From Arsenophonus sp052174455 (lineage in GTDB: Bacteria > Pseudomonadota > Gammaproteobacteria > Enterobacterales > Enterobacteriaceae): 64,000 nucleotides of DNA. The DNA lies in the NCBI GenBank assembly GCA_052174455.1, contig JBQMRP010000004.1, forward strand, positions 248,001 to 312,000, in the 5' to 3' direction. The notes under the pieces were generated by a model that had not been told where the DNA came from, made no database searches, and was given only the letters and a program-made list of their open reading frames with translations. Both the position numbers and the translations under genes were made by a program. Shown here in pieces: positions 22,680 to 35,356 of this stretch. Each line of letters starts with the position of its first letter. The first letter of the stretch is position 1.

Positions 22680-25256
22680 CAATGGTCTATATAGTAATCC
22701 GAGACTAAATAATTAACTAAATTACCATTTTCTTTAATTATATTAAATAAATGCATTTAAACTGATTAAATCATATCGTTTTATTTCATAAAAATTAATT
22801 TACTATTCTAGTATAGATACAGATAATGTTAAAGTTAAGTAATATTTATTTTTAATATTAACTAATACTTTATCTTTTAACTATTAATTAATTATTTTTA
22901 ATAAAAGTACGACACTGTAAACTTATCTAAAAATTAGATAGTCTGAAACTGATTATAAGATACAATTGCAGTTTAGTCATTCCATAAGAATGATCTAAGA
23001 AAAATAAACAATAAAAGAAGTATTTTAATTGACAATAGATTTAGTAGTTATTGTTTATTATAATGATTACCAATATAACGGTAAAAAGATGAAAATCTTT
23101 GTTAGTAACATTTTTACTGACATACATTTAATCATAATTAAATACCAGATAAATCCAACTAAACATGGATAACTTCAATAATATTAAAAGGCATATTTGC
23201 CATGTTATATAAATAGTATTGGTGAGCATTAATTAATTGTGGTGAGTTTTATATAATAAAAAGGATCTGATACAGAGATCAAGTTAGTGATGATTATTTA
23301 TACACTAAATAAAATTTTACATTGTTATCAAAAATTTTTACTATAATCAAAACAGATTAAAAAACAATTTTTATTAAACTTTTAAATTTTAAATTAGTAG
23401 AAATTTGGTCCGTCCACCTTATCGTTGAGGTGTTGTATATTACAATAGCCATTATCATCAACTTTATTACTTTTACTTAGAATAATTGATATAATATTTA
23501 TTTTTTATTATCAATATACGCACTTACCTTTATGGTAACAATAGTTATATTCATATGTGTGCCAAATATCTAAGCAATAAATAATTCCTTTTATACTCCA
23601 TCTTTTAACTCTTAATTGAAAAGTTATAATTCTGATATGTAATATTGCTGTTAACTTTAAATCATATCGTTGTTGAGATAATATTCTTTATCTGTTAAGT
23701 GTGCAAAAATACAGTTATAATTATATTATACTTAGTTATGGTCTTTTGATTGGTAAATACAAAAGTTTTATAACTTGCTTACCTTAATTTTTCATTAAAA
23801 AAGAATTATATTATACAGTTATAGATGTATTTATCGGAAAAAAATAATTTTTAATTTTAATACTTCTATAGTAAAAGAACAAGAGATAACTATATTACTG
23901 AATATATTAAATTATTTGGATATTATGCTTTTAATACGCTTAATTATGGCATTATTTTTTAGCAATATTATATAAACTCATACGGTCTAAAATTATTTAC
24001 TCATCATCAATCAACATTAATGTTCTTGAAGAAGTATCATTACTATGACTAATTTTTAAATGAGAAATTTTAATATTGTGTGTAAAAATAACTTTTATAT
24101 TACTAATATGATTTTGATAAAGAAAATAACTACTAATAAAATACCAAGGAGTAGTATAAGTAATTCTCGCATTTAGAGAAACATTAAATAATAAAGATCA
24201 CTATTTTATTTGGTTTATATTTATAATAATAAGCATAAAAAGAATACTAATAATAATTGTTATTAACATAATTTTGTTCAAATTTATATATAAACAGGTT
24301 TTATATACCTCCACAAAAATGAAATAAATGTATACCCTAATAGGGTAATTACAATAACTTTAATACTTAAATGTTCTATTAAGAATTTACTTATTTAGTA
24401 TTTATTTTTTAAAATTATAAATTTCATATTTTTAAAATCATTGACACAAACAATAAAATTTGCTAAAGCGATTGCATAAGATATTATATATTAATATCTA
24501 TTATAGTGGTAACTAATTTAGTATGACGAAAAAGATTGCTATAATTACTAAAAGAGTACTAGATAAATATAATTTTTTAAAACCAATTGTATTATTTTAA
24601 TAATTGTTATAACAAAGATATAAATAACATTTAAAATATAGAAAAAGAAGTAACCAGATAAATCTTACTAATTTATTTTTTAATTTATTAACCATAATGC
24701 ATTATAAATAATTTTATTATTAGTTTTTTATAACTGATAATAAATATATTATTACATTTAAGGTTACTATACAATAGTAGTTATTTTCTTTCTTTAAAAG
24801 AAAAAAAATAAAATTCAATATTTTTAAATAATTTATTTTTTATATTAACATTTAACTACATGATTTACAATAAAAATTATTAAAATTAAATTTATTGAAA
24901 ACTTAAATTTATATTCATAATTAATATATTTAGAAAAAATTTTCTTTAAAAAAAATTCTATTAAAAATACAAAAAAGCAGAACAGAATGTTTCTGAACAA
25001 TAATTAATTTAATTTAAATAAATAATTTCTACTGGTAATAGTGTAACCGATATTATTTCATTAAAAACTTTTGATTATAGAATGCATCAGAATAAAAACT
25101 AGATAAAGGTGACTAAAATATCAAACATTAAACTAGCCAGTAAAGCGAAGTTTAGACACTGCCTTTAATAAATTCGCCATGATTCGTAATCTAACAGAGC
25201 GTTAGGTACCATTAAAATTATTTACAAAATAGAAATAAAGAAGTTTCAACTGTATT
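22680..25256. other. 2.5-kb AT-rich desert without genes or IS fossils
   Basis: Frequent stops in all six frames, long A/T runs, and no segment I can assign to any of the four IS families or to a bacterial gene. A small dyad TACCCT-AAT-AGGGTA occurs near 24332-24346. I saw no tRNA or rRNA. It is more AT-rich than the IS-derived regions, suggesting older decay or a long-standing intergenic region. Confidence 0.5.
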
Positions 25257-26195
25257 TTGGCAAAAGTTGTTGTTTTGCTTGCAGAGCAATTTGTAGATAA
25301 ATCTCTATATTTAACTGTTGCGTTTTCAAATAATCTTTTTATAAACTAGATAATTCAGTAAAGAAAACGACTCTACATGATAGAATCTACTTAAAGGTTT
25401 TTTTTAATTACCTGAATAATTGTTCATATTTTGAATCTAGAATTCCTTACTAATAATTTTCTAATTATCTAACTTTATTAAGCGATAGTGCCTAATTTCA
25501 TACTTGTTAGTAAAGTTTTCATATGATTTTTCTCCATTCAAGTAAAAGATGGACTATTTATCAATAATTAGCTCAATAAAACGACAAACACACTCTATAT
25601 TAAATATTTAAGAATATGATTCCTCACATCACCCTCTTAATCTCAGCAATTAAAAACGAAATTCTTTCTTTTCTTTTATCTCTACTCTACTGCATTTTCT
25701 AGATTTCCTATATTTAATATAATGTTTCCATTTAAATAAATTAAGAAAAAATTTTTCGTTAACTTCAACAATACAACTTAGATATTTATTAGCTGTTATC
25801 GCTAAAGTAAAGAAGTAACAACGCCCATCTAAACACTATTTTAAATCAATACCTATTTTATTCACCCAGTAAAGTTAAGCTATTCAAGATATATCATAAA
25901 TAATTAAATCATTTATCCTTGCAATGTAGTTTCATCAGAAGACTTCTAATCAAATTATTAAATGTTTTCTTGCAATCCAGAGATTTTACAATGATATCGC
26001 TATAAACCATAATGAATGGTCTCCAGCGGATAAGATATTCACTGTAATAATATGAACAGGATAAAATAAATAAGTTGTTTCAATATATGAATTAATATCA
26101 TTTGACAGATTATCATTAAGCTAACTAATGAAAATAAAGCTTTATGTTAACAGAGAGTAAGAAAAGAGTTTTTTTAATCTGAATACTATCGACCA
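25257..26195 (-). mobile_element. IS1595-type insertion sequence fossil, near full length
   Basis: The left boundary carries the terminal sequence GGCAAAAGTTGTTGTTTTGC, the same end as at 28574, 41428 and 62589. On the minus strand the catalytic start is readable near 25740-25780 (VNEKFFLN, from VDETFF), followed by eroded sequence ending near 25640. The eroded N-terminal part extends to about 26180. Multiple stops. A plus-strand IS481 fossil follows. Confidence 0.7.
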
Positions 26196-26199
26196 GATA

Positions 26200-26950
26200 A
26201 GAAATATGTAGTCGTTTTCTTGCAAAAAACATTTTTTTTCTTCTCGACGAGATCCGCTGGCAGTCATACGATAACTGAATCGCTATTTACACAGGTACAG
26301 AGGGAAAGTTTGGTAAAATAAAGGAAGAAGAAGCGAACTGAGATATACAGTGTTTAAAAGCTACAAGCCTGATTATCTGCACGTATATTAAAATATCTTC
26401 TGCAATACAAAACGAAACTTGACGATCTATATCTTTTTATAAGTATAGATCGCACGCTTGATGAGTTCTTATCCGTATTTAGAATCCTAAAACCGCAGCC
26501 AATGTTCAACAATTCTTATATGATCTTAACCGAGAATGTTCCATAATTATCCATCGGGTACTTATACAATGGCAAAAAATTTATAGATCAACTTTTCATC
26601 TACGAAAACGTTCAGGCACTGAAAAATAAAAACTCACCCCCGTTTATATAGAAAGATTGGTATAGAACGCCAACTCCTAGCCCACTGATGAAACCTCAAA
26701 CAAGATGGTATGGTCAATCAATTTAATTGAATAATAGAAAGATTGTCTACAAAGGCATAATTTCTTTGTATTTAAGGACTACTTGACCAGTGTTGCTAAG
26801 TGAGAACTATAAAGTTGTGGTAAAAATAAAATAATATAACAGTATTAAAGTATACCTTTTAAGTCAGTTTAACTGAGCAAGATTAAATTAAACGAATGCG
26901 TGATTTTTTTTGCAGTAGACTAGACGCATAATTTCAGCTATAAGCTGAAT
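26200..26950 (+). mobile_element. IS481-type fossil, 5'-truncated
   Basis: The best-preserved IS481 core in the window. Across frames it gives FFLLDEI, YTGTEGKFGKIKEEEA, PDYLHVYIKIFSAIQNET, YLYFFISIDRTLDEFL, ILTEN and PSPLMKPQTRWYGQS. The last matches the family segment PPMRPQTNGMVERF, with the Asn-Gly-Met-Val part decayed. The N-terminal domain is missing where the IS1595 fossil abuts. Confidence 0.7.
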
Positions 26951-27468
26951 AATAAATTATTATCGTATTAATTATTTTAATTATTTCTTATAGCAGTAAG
27001 ATTACTATCGTCGTACAAAATATTTATAATAATATATTTTATTTAATAAAAATATTTAAGATTAAAATCTTTTTATCGACCTCAATCGACTCTGAGGTTA
27101 GTAATATTTTTTGTAGATTTTATCAATGATATTGATCTATTAATTGTACTTTTAGTACTAGGAATTTATCTTTCAAATATTATTGTTAGCTTTATATTAT
27201 GTATCCTTTTGCTTATTTTATAATCATTATAAGTTATTACTTAAATAGTGGTTAATAGTAATAATTAATTTTATGGTGGTTCATCAACTTTTTCTAGCAT
27301 TTCATTAGAAATGATGTTCTCATTTCAGTAACTGCACTATTATCATAAATTTTTAGAAATCTTAATTCATGCTGTTAGTACAAACTACTAGTAACCTACA
27401 TTGATATACTGATTTACCAATTAACTTTAAATCGCCTAGTATACGAAAATTTTATCAATATAAATTAT
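26951..27468. other. Gene-free stretch downstream of hemB
   Basis: AT-rich with no recognisable gene. A short hairpin (ACCTCA, 8-base loop, TGAGGT near 27079-27098) was noted. Nothing else could be supported. Confidence 0.4.
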
Positions 27469-28444
27469 TTAAAAAATACTTTTTCTGCTAAATATAATGC
27501 AAAATAGCTCTAAATTAGATTAGCACCAGCACGTTTAATAGCGACTAATGTTTCTAGAACAACATCGATTTCATTAATCGTGCCCTGCTTGATCAGCAAA
27601 TTTAATTTTGGCAAATTCACCACTGACCTGGTAAGCTGCTAATAGTAGTTCAGTTCTCTCACGAATATCATGAATAATATCAAGATAAGCGCTAGCAGGT
27701 TTTATCATTAAAACATCAGCGCCTTCTTGCTTATCTATCAATGATTTTCTAATTGCTTCATGACGATTCATAGGTCGATTTGATAACTTTTACTATCAGC
27801 AATTAAGCAAGATCCTGCAACTTCGCAAAAAAAGCTATAAAAGTTATACGCGAATTTGGTTGAATAGGACATAATGCCAGTATTAGTAAAACCTGGTTTA
27901 TCTAGTACCTCACGAATTGCGCTGACTTGCCCGTTCATCGCGGCCAGAAGGTGCGATAAAATCAGCACTAGCATTTGCCGCAATTACTGCTTATCGGAGT
28001 AGATTAAATAATATTGCGTCATTATCAACGCAATTTCTACCTAAAACACCATAGTGACCGTGAGAGATGTATTCACAAAAACAAGTATCTAAAATAACTA
28101 GGATATCGGGTACGGTGGTATCCTTGCAGGCTTTTAACATACGAGTAACTAAACCATATTATTTCCAGGTATCGCTACCTATTTCGTCAAGATTATGTAA
28201 AATACCAAATGATATCACTGACTTCAGATCAGATTTAGCAATCCACTCAATTTCATAAGGTAACCTCTATTCCGGAATACAAAAAATTCCAGGTATAGTT
28301 GCAATAAGCTGATATTTTAAATTTCTTCTTCGATAAAATAGGCAATATAAGATCATTTGTTAAAATTGTTTCTTTGAATAAATCGCGAATTATTTTTGTT
28401 TGATGTAATCGCCTTAAACGATGAATAGTTTTTTGATGTTGCAC
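27469..28444 (-). pseudogene. hemB: hemB pseudogene: porphobilinogen synthase
   Basis: HemB condenses two 5-aminolevulinate molecules to porphobilinogen. Homology spans 976 bp, essentially the full 324-codon gene. It starts MQHQKTIHRLRRLHQTK (28444) and contains ETILTNDLILPIL, AAMNGQVSAIREVLD and SYSTKFAYNFYSFF, with one Schiff-base lysine. LMIKPASAYLDI has the other lysine, and GEFAKIKFADQAG and a terminal YFALYLAEK follow. The reading moves between frames several times and includes stops, for example near 27983 and 27770, so no functional enzyme is possible. With the dead hemL at 6.3 kb this indicates loss of the heme pathway. Confidence 0.92.
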
Positions 28445-28571
28445 ACCTTCTCTCTTTACTATTGCTATTTAAATTATAATTAATTATAATTTTTTATAAA
28501 AATTTCAGTATATTATAAATAATAATAATTCATCTTATATCTTTATTGATAGCGCTATTTTCTATAACTTT

Positions 28572-28982
28572 TTCTAAAAGTTGTTGCTTTGCGAGCAAAG
28601 CAATTTATATCTACCTCTATATTTCAATTGTATGGTTCAAACAATCTTTTACAGTACGATAATTCGATAAACAAATAACCTTAAAGCCATATAATCTACT
28701 TAACCATCCTTTTAATTGGCTAATATAAATATCCGCATTTTGAATGTGAAATTTTTTAGGAAATAATTCTCTAATTACTTAACTTTATTAGGTGATGGTT
28801 AGTAATTTCATACTTACTAGCAAAGATTTTAATATTATTCATCTCCATCCAAGTAAAATATGAACTCTTTATCAAAATTATCTAAAGAAAACAGCTAACA
28901 CATTATGCATTAAACTATTTAAGAATCTTATCGCTCATATAATCCTTATCGATCTAAGGTGATTAAAACCGCAATTCATCAT
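28572..28982 (-). mobile_element. IS1595-type fossil, 3' half of a split copy
   Basis: The left boundary has the terminal sequence AAAGTTGTTGCTTTGCGAGC. The minus strand reads the eroded C-terminal transposase region. The element breaks off at about 28980 (GATTAAAACCGCAATTC), the same position at which 30920-31500 resumes. About 1.9 kb, including an IS91 fossil, lies between. Confidence 0.6.
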
Positions 28983-29199
28983 GGTGATCAGGAAATTAAA
29001 TTACTCTTTAAGAACGATCAAAGGCATTAATTTCTACTAAAAGCAGATAAAATCTGTTTACTGGGTCTGAGAGTCTCTTACAACTTAAAATTTAATTGCA
29101 GTACACATTCTTTAATCTAATGCACTAATTTTAGATACATTAACTCTAGGTTAAACTTAATAACTCTCATTTTTAATTTTATTCATTCTTTTTGAGAAC

Positions 29200-30860
29200 A
29201 ATTTCGTTATCTGTTTGCCAATCTGAGAATCAATAAAAATATCCTATCGTCATAGAGAATTCATTTGTATAGATCTATGCATAAGAATTCTTTCATCATA
29301 ACTACTAAATCCCAATTTTTTGCTGGCCATCATCTCCAGCGTCTTTAGACCTTTGGTAATAATGTACCTCGTTGAGGATTCGACAATGAATCACTGTAAT
29401 ACACCACTTGAAATGACTCGCCGAATATGAATATAAGTGCCTAATTATCTTCCTGCGTCAGAATATCTTCTGGCACTAATTAGTTAAGTGGTTATAGTAA
29501 TAATGTACAATCAATTTATTTCGGTAATGTCATAGCTTTAACGTAAATAACAGAATTAATATGACGCTAAACCTATTTCACAGCATGACACGCTTTTTCA
29601 TTTTTTTATAGAAATCAACTTTATTCCAGTAATATTTATACTTGTGGCTTCAGGTAACTCTGCCACTGCTTCTTGTAGCAGATGATATTCCACATAGCAA
29701 GAAGACTATTGTGATTTATTAAATCATAATTGTTATGAAGCAGTCGTATGATAGCGCCTTGCTAAATCCATTAGACCGCTATTTTTTTTGAAGAGAAACT
29801 CGCGCCATGCCAAAATGATTAATATTCAGACTTGTGCAGGGTAACAAAAAGATGAACATGCGAATATTGATTAAGTTATTAATAATAAGTGTATAAGGCA
29901 CAAGAATACCAATTTCAATATCCTATTTGCGTGCTCACTGCGGTATAATTGTAAGTGGCGGCCCGAAACAGAACATTGAATATCATCTAATCGTTATTAA
30001 AAAGCCAATAAGATTAGCTACTGAAAGTAATATGTCGCGAGTTACAGTCGGATAAAAATACAAACCTGTTATACTAATAGTACTCGGTAGCTTTTAAGCC
30101 ATATGAAATGCAAGATTTTGATTTATAGATTTGGCAGAAAAACGGTGGTGGGAACATTCAAGAGAGACAGAGTAGAACGACAAGATAAAACAACAATTAT
30201 ACAAACTGCTACAGGGCAACCGTTCGTTTTACAAAGCGACAGGTCTATAAGTTAATACTTTTACTATATTTTCAAGAAATTTATTCAGATGTCGTCAATT
30301 GTGAAAAGCAGTTTAATTAGTTGTGGAAGATGTACATCTGGGTAAATTACCATCTAAACATGTTACTAGAGAAACAGGATGGTCATCCTGTCCGAATTTT
30401 TCAGATCTATAGGTTCAGTTATCTTTATGTTTACTCCAGGAGACGAAGGAAACAGAAATTATCCTTATTTCCTTATAGATTATGAATTCATTGCTAAGGA
30501 TACTTTCATTAATTACCCCTCAATTCAGTTCATCCTTTGCCATCAACTTAATCTGAGCGTTATCAAAAATCTAGGATAATCATGACTAAAGTAGTATAAT
30601 ATCTGTATGTCGAAAAAATAAGAACTTAGGGATAGGGATCGGACACATCGCTGTATAGTCTATTTTTGATGTCATAAAATTTAATCAGTCTATACACTCC
30701 TTTTATTTCGGAAGTGAGATCATAAAACACTTTGAATAAATTAGTAGTTAACACGTTAAGTCACGTGCTTGTCTTGATTTACCCGATTTACGCTTTTTAT
30801 AATATTTATTCTGAACCATCTATATGAATTCCTTTAATATTAATACATTGCAAAATATAA
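29200..30860 (-). mobile_element. IS91-type fossil inserted in an IS1595 copy
   Basis: Read on the minus strand. The C-terminal transposase region near 29310-29450 gives RGTLLPKV followed by MASKKLGF-like sequence, matching the IS91 ending RGTLLPKVYEALE. The right part (30379-30580) is the inverted counterpart of the 58259-58441 segment of the other IS91 copy: the two translations share FINxxSxQFILCHxLxL. All frames are broken. Confidence 0.6.
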
Positions 30861-30919
30861 ACAATACTCAGCTAATTAATATCCCTTAAGAAGCGTAGTT
30901 ATGGTACCTTACACTATAA

Positions 30920-31500
30920 GTTATAGATTGCTATTCTCTTTCCTTTTATCTTCTTCTCTTGCGTGTTTTCTAGATTTTCTATGCAGATAACAATTTTTTC
31001 TTTAAAGGATTTAGAAAAAAATATTTCATCGATTTCAAGAATATTGCTTAGATTTATCTTGGCTGTCTCCGTTAAAGCAAGGAAGCAGTAAGGCCACCTA
31101 AACGCTGTTTTAAATTAATTCCTATTTGTTCCATTTATTCCTACATAGTTAAGATATTCTCAACGTAAATCGAATATAACTAAACCATTCATCCTTCCAA
31201 TATAGTTTTACCATAGGGCTTCTAGTAAGATTGTTAAATATTTTCTGTAATTGGGGATTTTGCAATAAGATCTCTGTAACCCTAATGAATGGTATCCAGT
31301 AATTAACATATTTACTGTAAGAACATGACTAAGATAAAGTGGAATGAATTGCTTCAATATATAGATCAACATCATCTAACATGTTGTTTCCGAACAAACT
31401 AATAAAATCTAAATTAATGTTACACACAGAGTAAGGAAATAGTCCATTTAATCTTATTATTGTTTGTTTTTCATAGTAACTTCTGCACAAAAATAATTCA
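30920..31500 (-). mobile_element. IS1595-type fossil, 5' half of a split copy
   Basis: Continues the 28572-28982 element. Minus-strand decayed catalytic start lies near 31010-31035, the eroded KTAFRW-like helix near 31090-31120, and N-terminal segments lead to about 31500. Homologous to 25690-26195. Ends shortly before the nhaC-type gene. Confidence 0.6.
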
Positions 31501-31566
31501 TACAGTAGAATGGATTTTTATCAACAACATTCACTAACATGGCCTTTCTATATATACTATTTCATC

Positions 31567-32985
31567 TTACTGGTTGAATCCTAAATAAAGATAAATAATT
31601 AATACGATTATTCCAGTAACAATAGCATAAGGCATTTGTGTTCTGATATGTTCAATATGATCACAATCAGTCGCCATTGAAGCAACAATGGCGTCACTAG
31701 AGATTGGCGAGGTCATATCACCAAAAATTGAACCGGTAATCGCTGCTCCGATCATTAATTCAGTAGACATATTGACTGAGAGCGCTAATTGAACGGCAAT
31801 AGGGATCATAATAGAAAAAGTTCCCCAAGAAGTGCCAGTTGCTAATGACATGATAGCGCTGATTAAGAAAATAAAGGCGATAGAGAATTCTGCTGGTAAG
31901 TCACTAGAGGAAATTTGTGCAATATATGCACCAGTATTAAGATCTGCAGAAACATTACCCATTAAAAAAGCTAAAATCATAACTGAACTAATTTTAATCA
32001 TACTGGCGTAACCAATATAAATTTCTTTAAAAAACTTTTCGATCGTTAAAATTCGACGGGCTAAAAACCAGATAAAAGAAACTAAAGTACCAAACATTAC
32101 TGCCCAGTAAACAGAGGTTGAACCACTGCCTTTAGTGAGCTCCCCATCACCTGTGATAGATAGAGCAACAGGTACCATTAAAACCGTTGCCAGAATAGGA
32201 ATAAAGAAGTTCAATACAGTGTGAGTTGCTGGATGATCAATGACTTCTTCATCAGAAATAGTATTTAGCTGATACGATTCATGTTTATTGGGAATAGTTT
32301 TCTGTTCAGCTATTTTCATTGGGCCCCATGAATAATCGGTAATGATATAAAACAATACTGATGCTAATGATAACCAAGCCATAATATTATATGGCATAGC
32401 AGCAGTCAGAATTTTAAAAGGTTCACCTAAAATAAATCCCTTAGAGACTTGTACACCAATAACACCCATCATTGCAGCTCCCCAACCATTGATCATAACA
32501 GAAGAGCATACAGAGACACCAGAGGTTTGAATAATGTAAGCCATTTTCTCTGCGGAAACACCATAATAACAAGCAATATTTTTAGTAGAAGCACCAGCGA
32601 CTAATTGATTAATAGAGCTCTCAATAAAAATGATTATTGAAATAAACATAGCTAACAACTGAATTGCTTTTTTATTTTTTATAAAACTAATTTTATTAGT
32701 GAAAAAATATACTAAACTTCTAACACCACCGGTAACACTAATTAATCGCATAATTCCGCCAATTAATAAAATAAAAATAATAGTTTGTGTATTTCCTGGA
32801 GAAGCAAAAGTAGCAATAATTCCTGTAAGTGTTGCTTTAATACCTAATAAAATATTATGATCATTAATAACAGTATAGCCAACTAAAATACCTATCAATA
32901 ACGACAAGATAACTTGTCGTGTTATTGTTGCGAATATAATAGTGATTAGTGGTGTAATTACTGTCCAAATTCCGTAGTTATTCAT
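31567..32985 (-). CDS. NhaC-type Na+/H+ antiporter family protein
   Basis: A 472-residue inner-membrane protein with about ten to twelve hydrophobic segments, matching the Na+/H+ antiporter (NhaC) family. Visible family features are the TRQVILSLLIGILVG segment near residue 25, the ESSINQLVAGAS region near 120, and the C-terminal ATGTSWGTFSIMIPIA and SIFGDMTSPISSDAIVAS motifs. The likely role is sodium or proton-coupled ion or metabolite exchange; the substrate is not determinable, so no symbol is given. AGAGG lies 10 bases before the ATG. It is flanked on both sides by IS fossils and keeps no E. coli neighbours. No frameshift or obvious missing motif is seen. Confidence 0.88.
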   Translation of the reverse strand: MNNYGIWTVITPLITIIFATITRQVILSLLIGILVGYTVINDHNILLGIKATLTGIIATFASPGNTQTIIFILLIGGIMRLISVTGGVRSLVYFFTNKISFIKNKKAIQLLAMFISIIIFIESSINQLVAGASTKNIACYYGVSAEKMAYIIQTSGVSVCSSVMINGWGAAMMGVIGVQVSKGFILGEPFKILTAAMPYNIMAWLSLASVLFYIITDYSWGPMKIAEQKTIPNKHESYQLNTISDEEVIDHPATHTVLNFFIPILATVLMVPVALSITGDGELTKGSGSTSVYWAVMFGTLVSFIWFLARRILTIEKFFKEIYIGYASMIKISSVMILAFLMGNVSADLNTGAYIAQISSSDLPAEFSIAFIFLISAIMSLATGTSWGTFSIMIPIAVQLALSVNMSTELMIGAAITGSIFGDMTSPISSDAIVASMATDCDHIEHIRTQMPYAIVTGIIVLIIYLYLGFNQ

Positions 32986-33089
32986 TGCTGATACCTCTTT
33001 CTTTAACTGAGTATTAAAATTAAGTCTTACTCTAAAACGTTAAGTAGATCATCAATATTTTCTATCCCTAACGTGTTATATCTTGAAAG

Positions 33090-33538
33090 ATGATAGTTTT
33101 TTAATAATTCAGATTTAATTTTGAAGTAATCTTTCATAGACTGCAATGAAGTTTATTACCCAGTACTGATTAGAATAATTCCTAATTGTACAACTAAACA
33201 TATTGATACAAAGTGATCTTAAGATCTTTACAAGAATTGAAATAATAGTTTTTCAATTCACTTTTTATATACCATTAAATCCATCAACCATAGTATTCGT
33301 TTAAGGGGTGTCTTGCAGGATAAAGTCGCTGCTCTATACAAAACTCTGCATAACAAACGGGTGAATTTCTGTTTTCTGATGGCTAAACATTTTTTCATAG
33401 CAAAAGGTAGTCTATAAATTTTTTGCCATTGCCTGTAGTACCCCGGTGGATAGCTATGTATTCTTGGTTAATATCAAATAAGAATCATTGAACATTGAAC
33501 ATAGTCATGTTGTTGTAAATACGAATTAAAATAGCCAT
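33090..33538 (-). mobile_element. IS481-type fossil, truncated
   Basis: Aligns with 21770-22130 on the same strand: shared TCTTTCATAGACTGCAAT end region (33130), the sequence corresponding to NAIVERFNG (33270-33300), and AATTTCTGTTTTC (33364). The N-terminal half is absent where a plus-strand IS1595 fossil begins at 33540. Confidence 0.55.
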
Positions 33539-33539
33539 A

Positions 33540-34265
33540 TTGGTAAAGGTTGTTAGTAAAAACCCTTATATTATAAAAATAATTTTTTCTACAGAAGTTG
33601 CTATGAATAAGTAAATGATTATACATTTTAAAAAAAAACTCTTTTCTTAACTCCTTACTAATATAAAACTATATTTCAATAGTTGACTTAGTAGAATCTT
33701 TCTGACTGATGTCGATCTATGTATTGAAGTAACTTATTTCACTTTATCTTGCTCATATTGTTACAGTAAGTATGTAACCGCTGAGGGGAGATTTATTAGG
33801 GTTACACTGAAATCGTTGCAAAATTTGCGATTGTAAAAAATATTTAAAAATCTGATTAGAAGTCCTCTGGTGAAACTAGATCACAAGAACAAATATTTTA
33901 GTTATCTACGATGTAGATTGAATAACTTAACTTTACGGAGTCTAGTAAAACAAAAAGGGATTGATTTTAAAATAACCTTTAGATTGGTGACACTATTTCT
34001 TATTTTAGCAGCAACACCTAACTTAAGTATCTAAGTGATATCATTTAAATGACAAAATATTTTCCCTGAACTTTTTAAAGGAAAACATTATATCCACATA
34101 GGAAAGTTAAAAAATGCGGGAGAAGGAGAAGTAAAAGAAAAGAAGAAATTGCGGCCTTAATCGCTAGAAATCGATAAATATGATATGACCGATCAGATTC
34201 TTGAAGAGTTTAATGAAGAGTATGTTAGACGTTTTCTTAATCTAATCATCGATAAAGAGTTCATA
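33540..34265 (+). mobile_element. IS1595-type fossil, truncated by IS256
   Basis: Starts GGTAAAGGTTGTTAGTAAAAACC, the clearest 5' terminal sequence in the window. It continues with eroded N-terminal segments, an eroded catalytic start near 34050, and KHYIHIGKLKNAGEGE near 34085. It ends near DKEFIFL (34260), where the end of a minus-strand IS256 fossil begins. Several stops and frameshifts. Confidence 0.7.
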
Positions 34266-34267
34266 TT

Positions 34268-35280
34268 TCTTAGAGTTATTAGTAAATCTGGTGTATAACG
34301 ATCAAGCTATGCTTCACTCTGATGCTTCGTAAATCTATTCATCCATAAAGTTGGACGTTATTTATCATTAAGATCAGAAAGGAAATATTCCTTAACCGCT
34401 TTCAGATTTCTAATAAGACGAGAGCAGCTTAAATACCATTGAAAAAGATTATTTTTCTTGAACTACACTCGACTTGATAATTTTACTATCACAAAAACTG
34501 ATTTAATCGAATTTGTCATTTTTATTAATGCCAGTCCAGCTCACAGGAAGTCATAGAATGCCACCCGTTCTTTTCGATCTTTCTCCAGCTTCTTCATCGC
34601 TGCAGGATAAATTTAAACTTTGCTAATAAAGCATCAAAGGTTTTATTAGCGGCATCGCAATTCTCTGGTAGGCAGACTTCTCGCGACTCATTCTTAACTT
34701 TCTATTCTATCCTTTTAGGAGTCAAGCTAGCACATTAGATGTTTTGTGTAGTTAATAACATTGGTGCTAGATTCTCAGAAATATTTTTGCCATTACCCTT
34801 TAAAACTAATGGACATCCGTCCTCTATAGCAAGACTAGGAGATACGATTAAACAATACGGATCACAGCCTCATTAAGAAAGTTCAGATCAGTTTGCTTTC
34901 TGATTTTTGATAACTATTTTCTACTATAAGGATCTCCTTATATCAATTCGGGGAAAGCCCCACCGATTCAACCAACGGGTAAATCGATCAAGCTTTCCTT
35001 TTATCAAGATGGCATGAAACCGCATTAATAATGCGACGTTGAGTATATTGTTACAACATACCGTTGATCTTATCTTCAAAGATAGTGCCTATTTACACTT
35101 ATCTGGAAATCATTATTACGGATGAGTTCATCTAATGAATCAGAGTAATATCTGATTTTTGGATACCTGTATGATAGGTTTTTTATGAAATATCATCTCT
35201 CTGTTGTTGAAATTATTCACGAAATTAATCAGCAGGATACGTCACCCATCTACAAAACCCCTACACAGCAGAAATGAGCA
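34268..35280 (-). mobile_element. IS256-type fossil left of the dedA-type gene
   Basis: The left end GAGTTATTAGTAAATCTGGTG is the shared terminal sequence, followed by the CTTCGTAAATCTATTC region. The minus strand carries decayed transposase pieces. The right end has the TATCATCTCTCTGTTGTT region near 35190 and ends about 75 bases before the DedA-type gene. About 1.0 kb long, so internally deleted relative to 1.4-kb copies. Confidence 0.65.
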
Positions 35281-35356
35281 TAACTCTATAGATTATATTA
35301 ATATAATCTTTTTTATTTTTTTTTCGAAAAAAACTAATTAAAGAGAAAATAACGCA

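Noticed and set aside
28067..28258. Plus-strand 63-codon frame
   Set aside because: It is antisense to the hemB pseudogene and shows no own homology.
30379..30579. 66-codon frame as a new small protein family shared with 58259-58441
   Set aside because: The similarity is real, but both lie inside copies of the same IS91-type element, and a third copy near 13300 is broken. It is repeat sequence, not a conserved gene.
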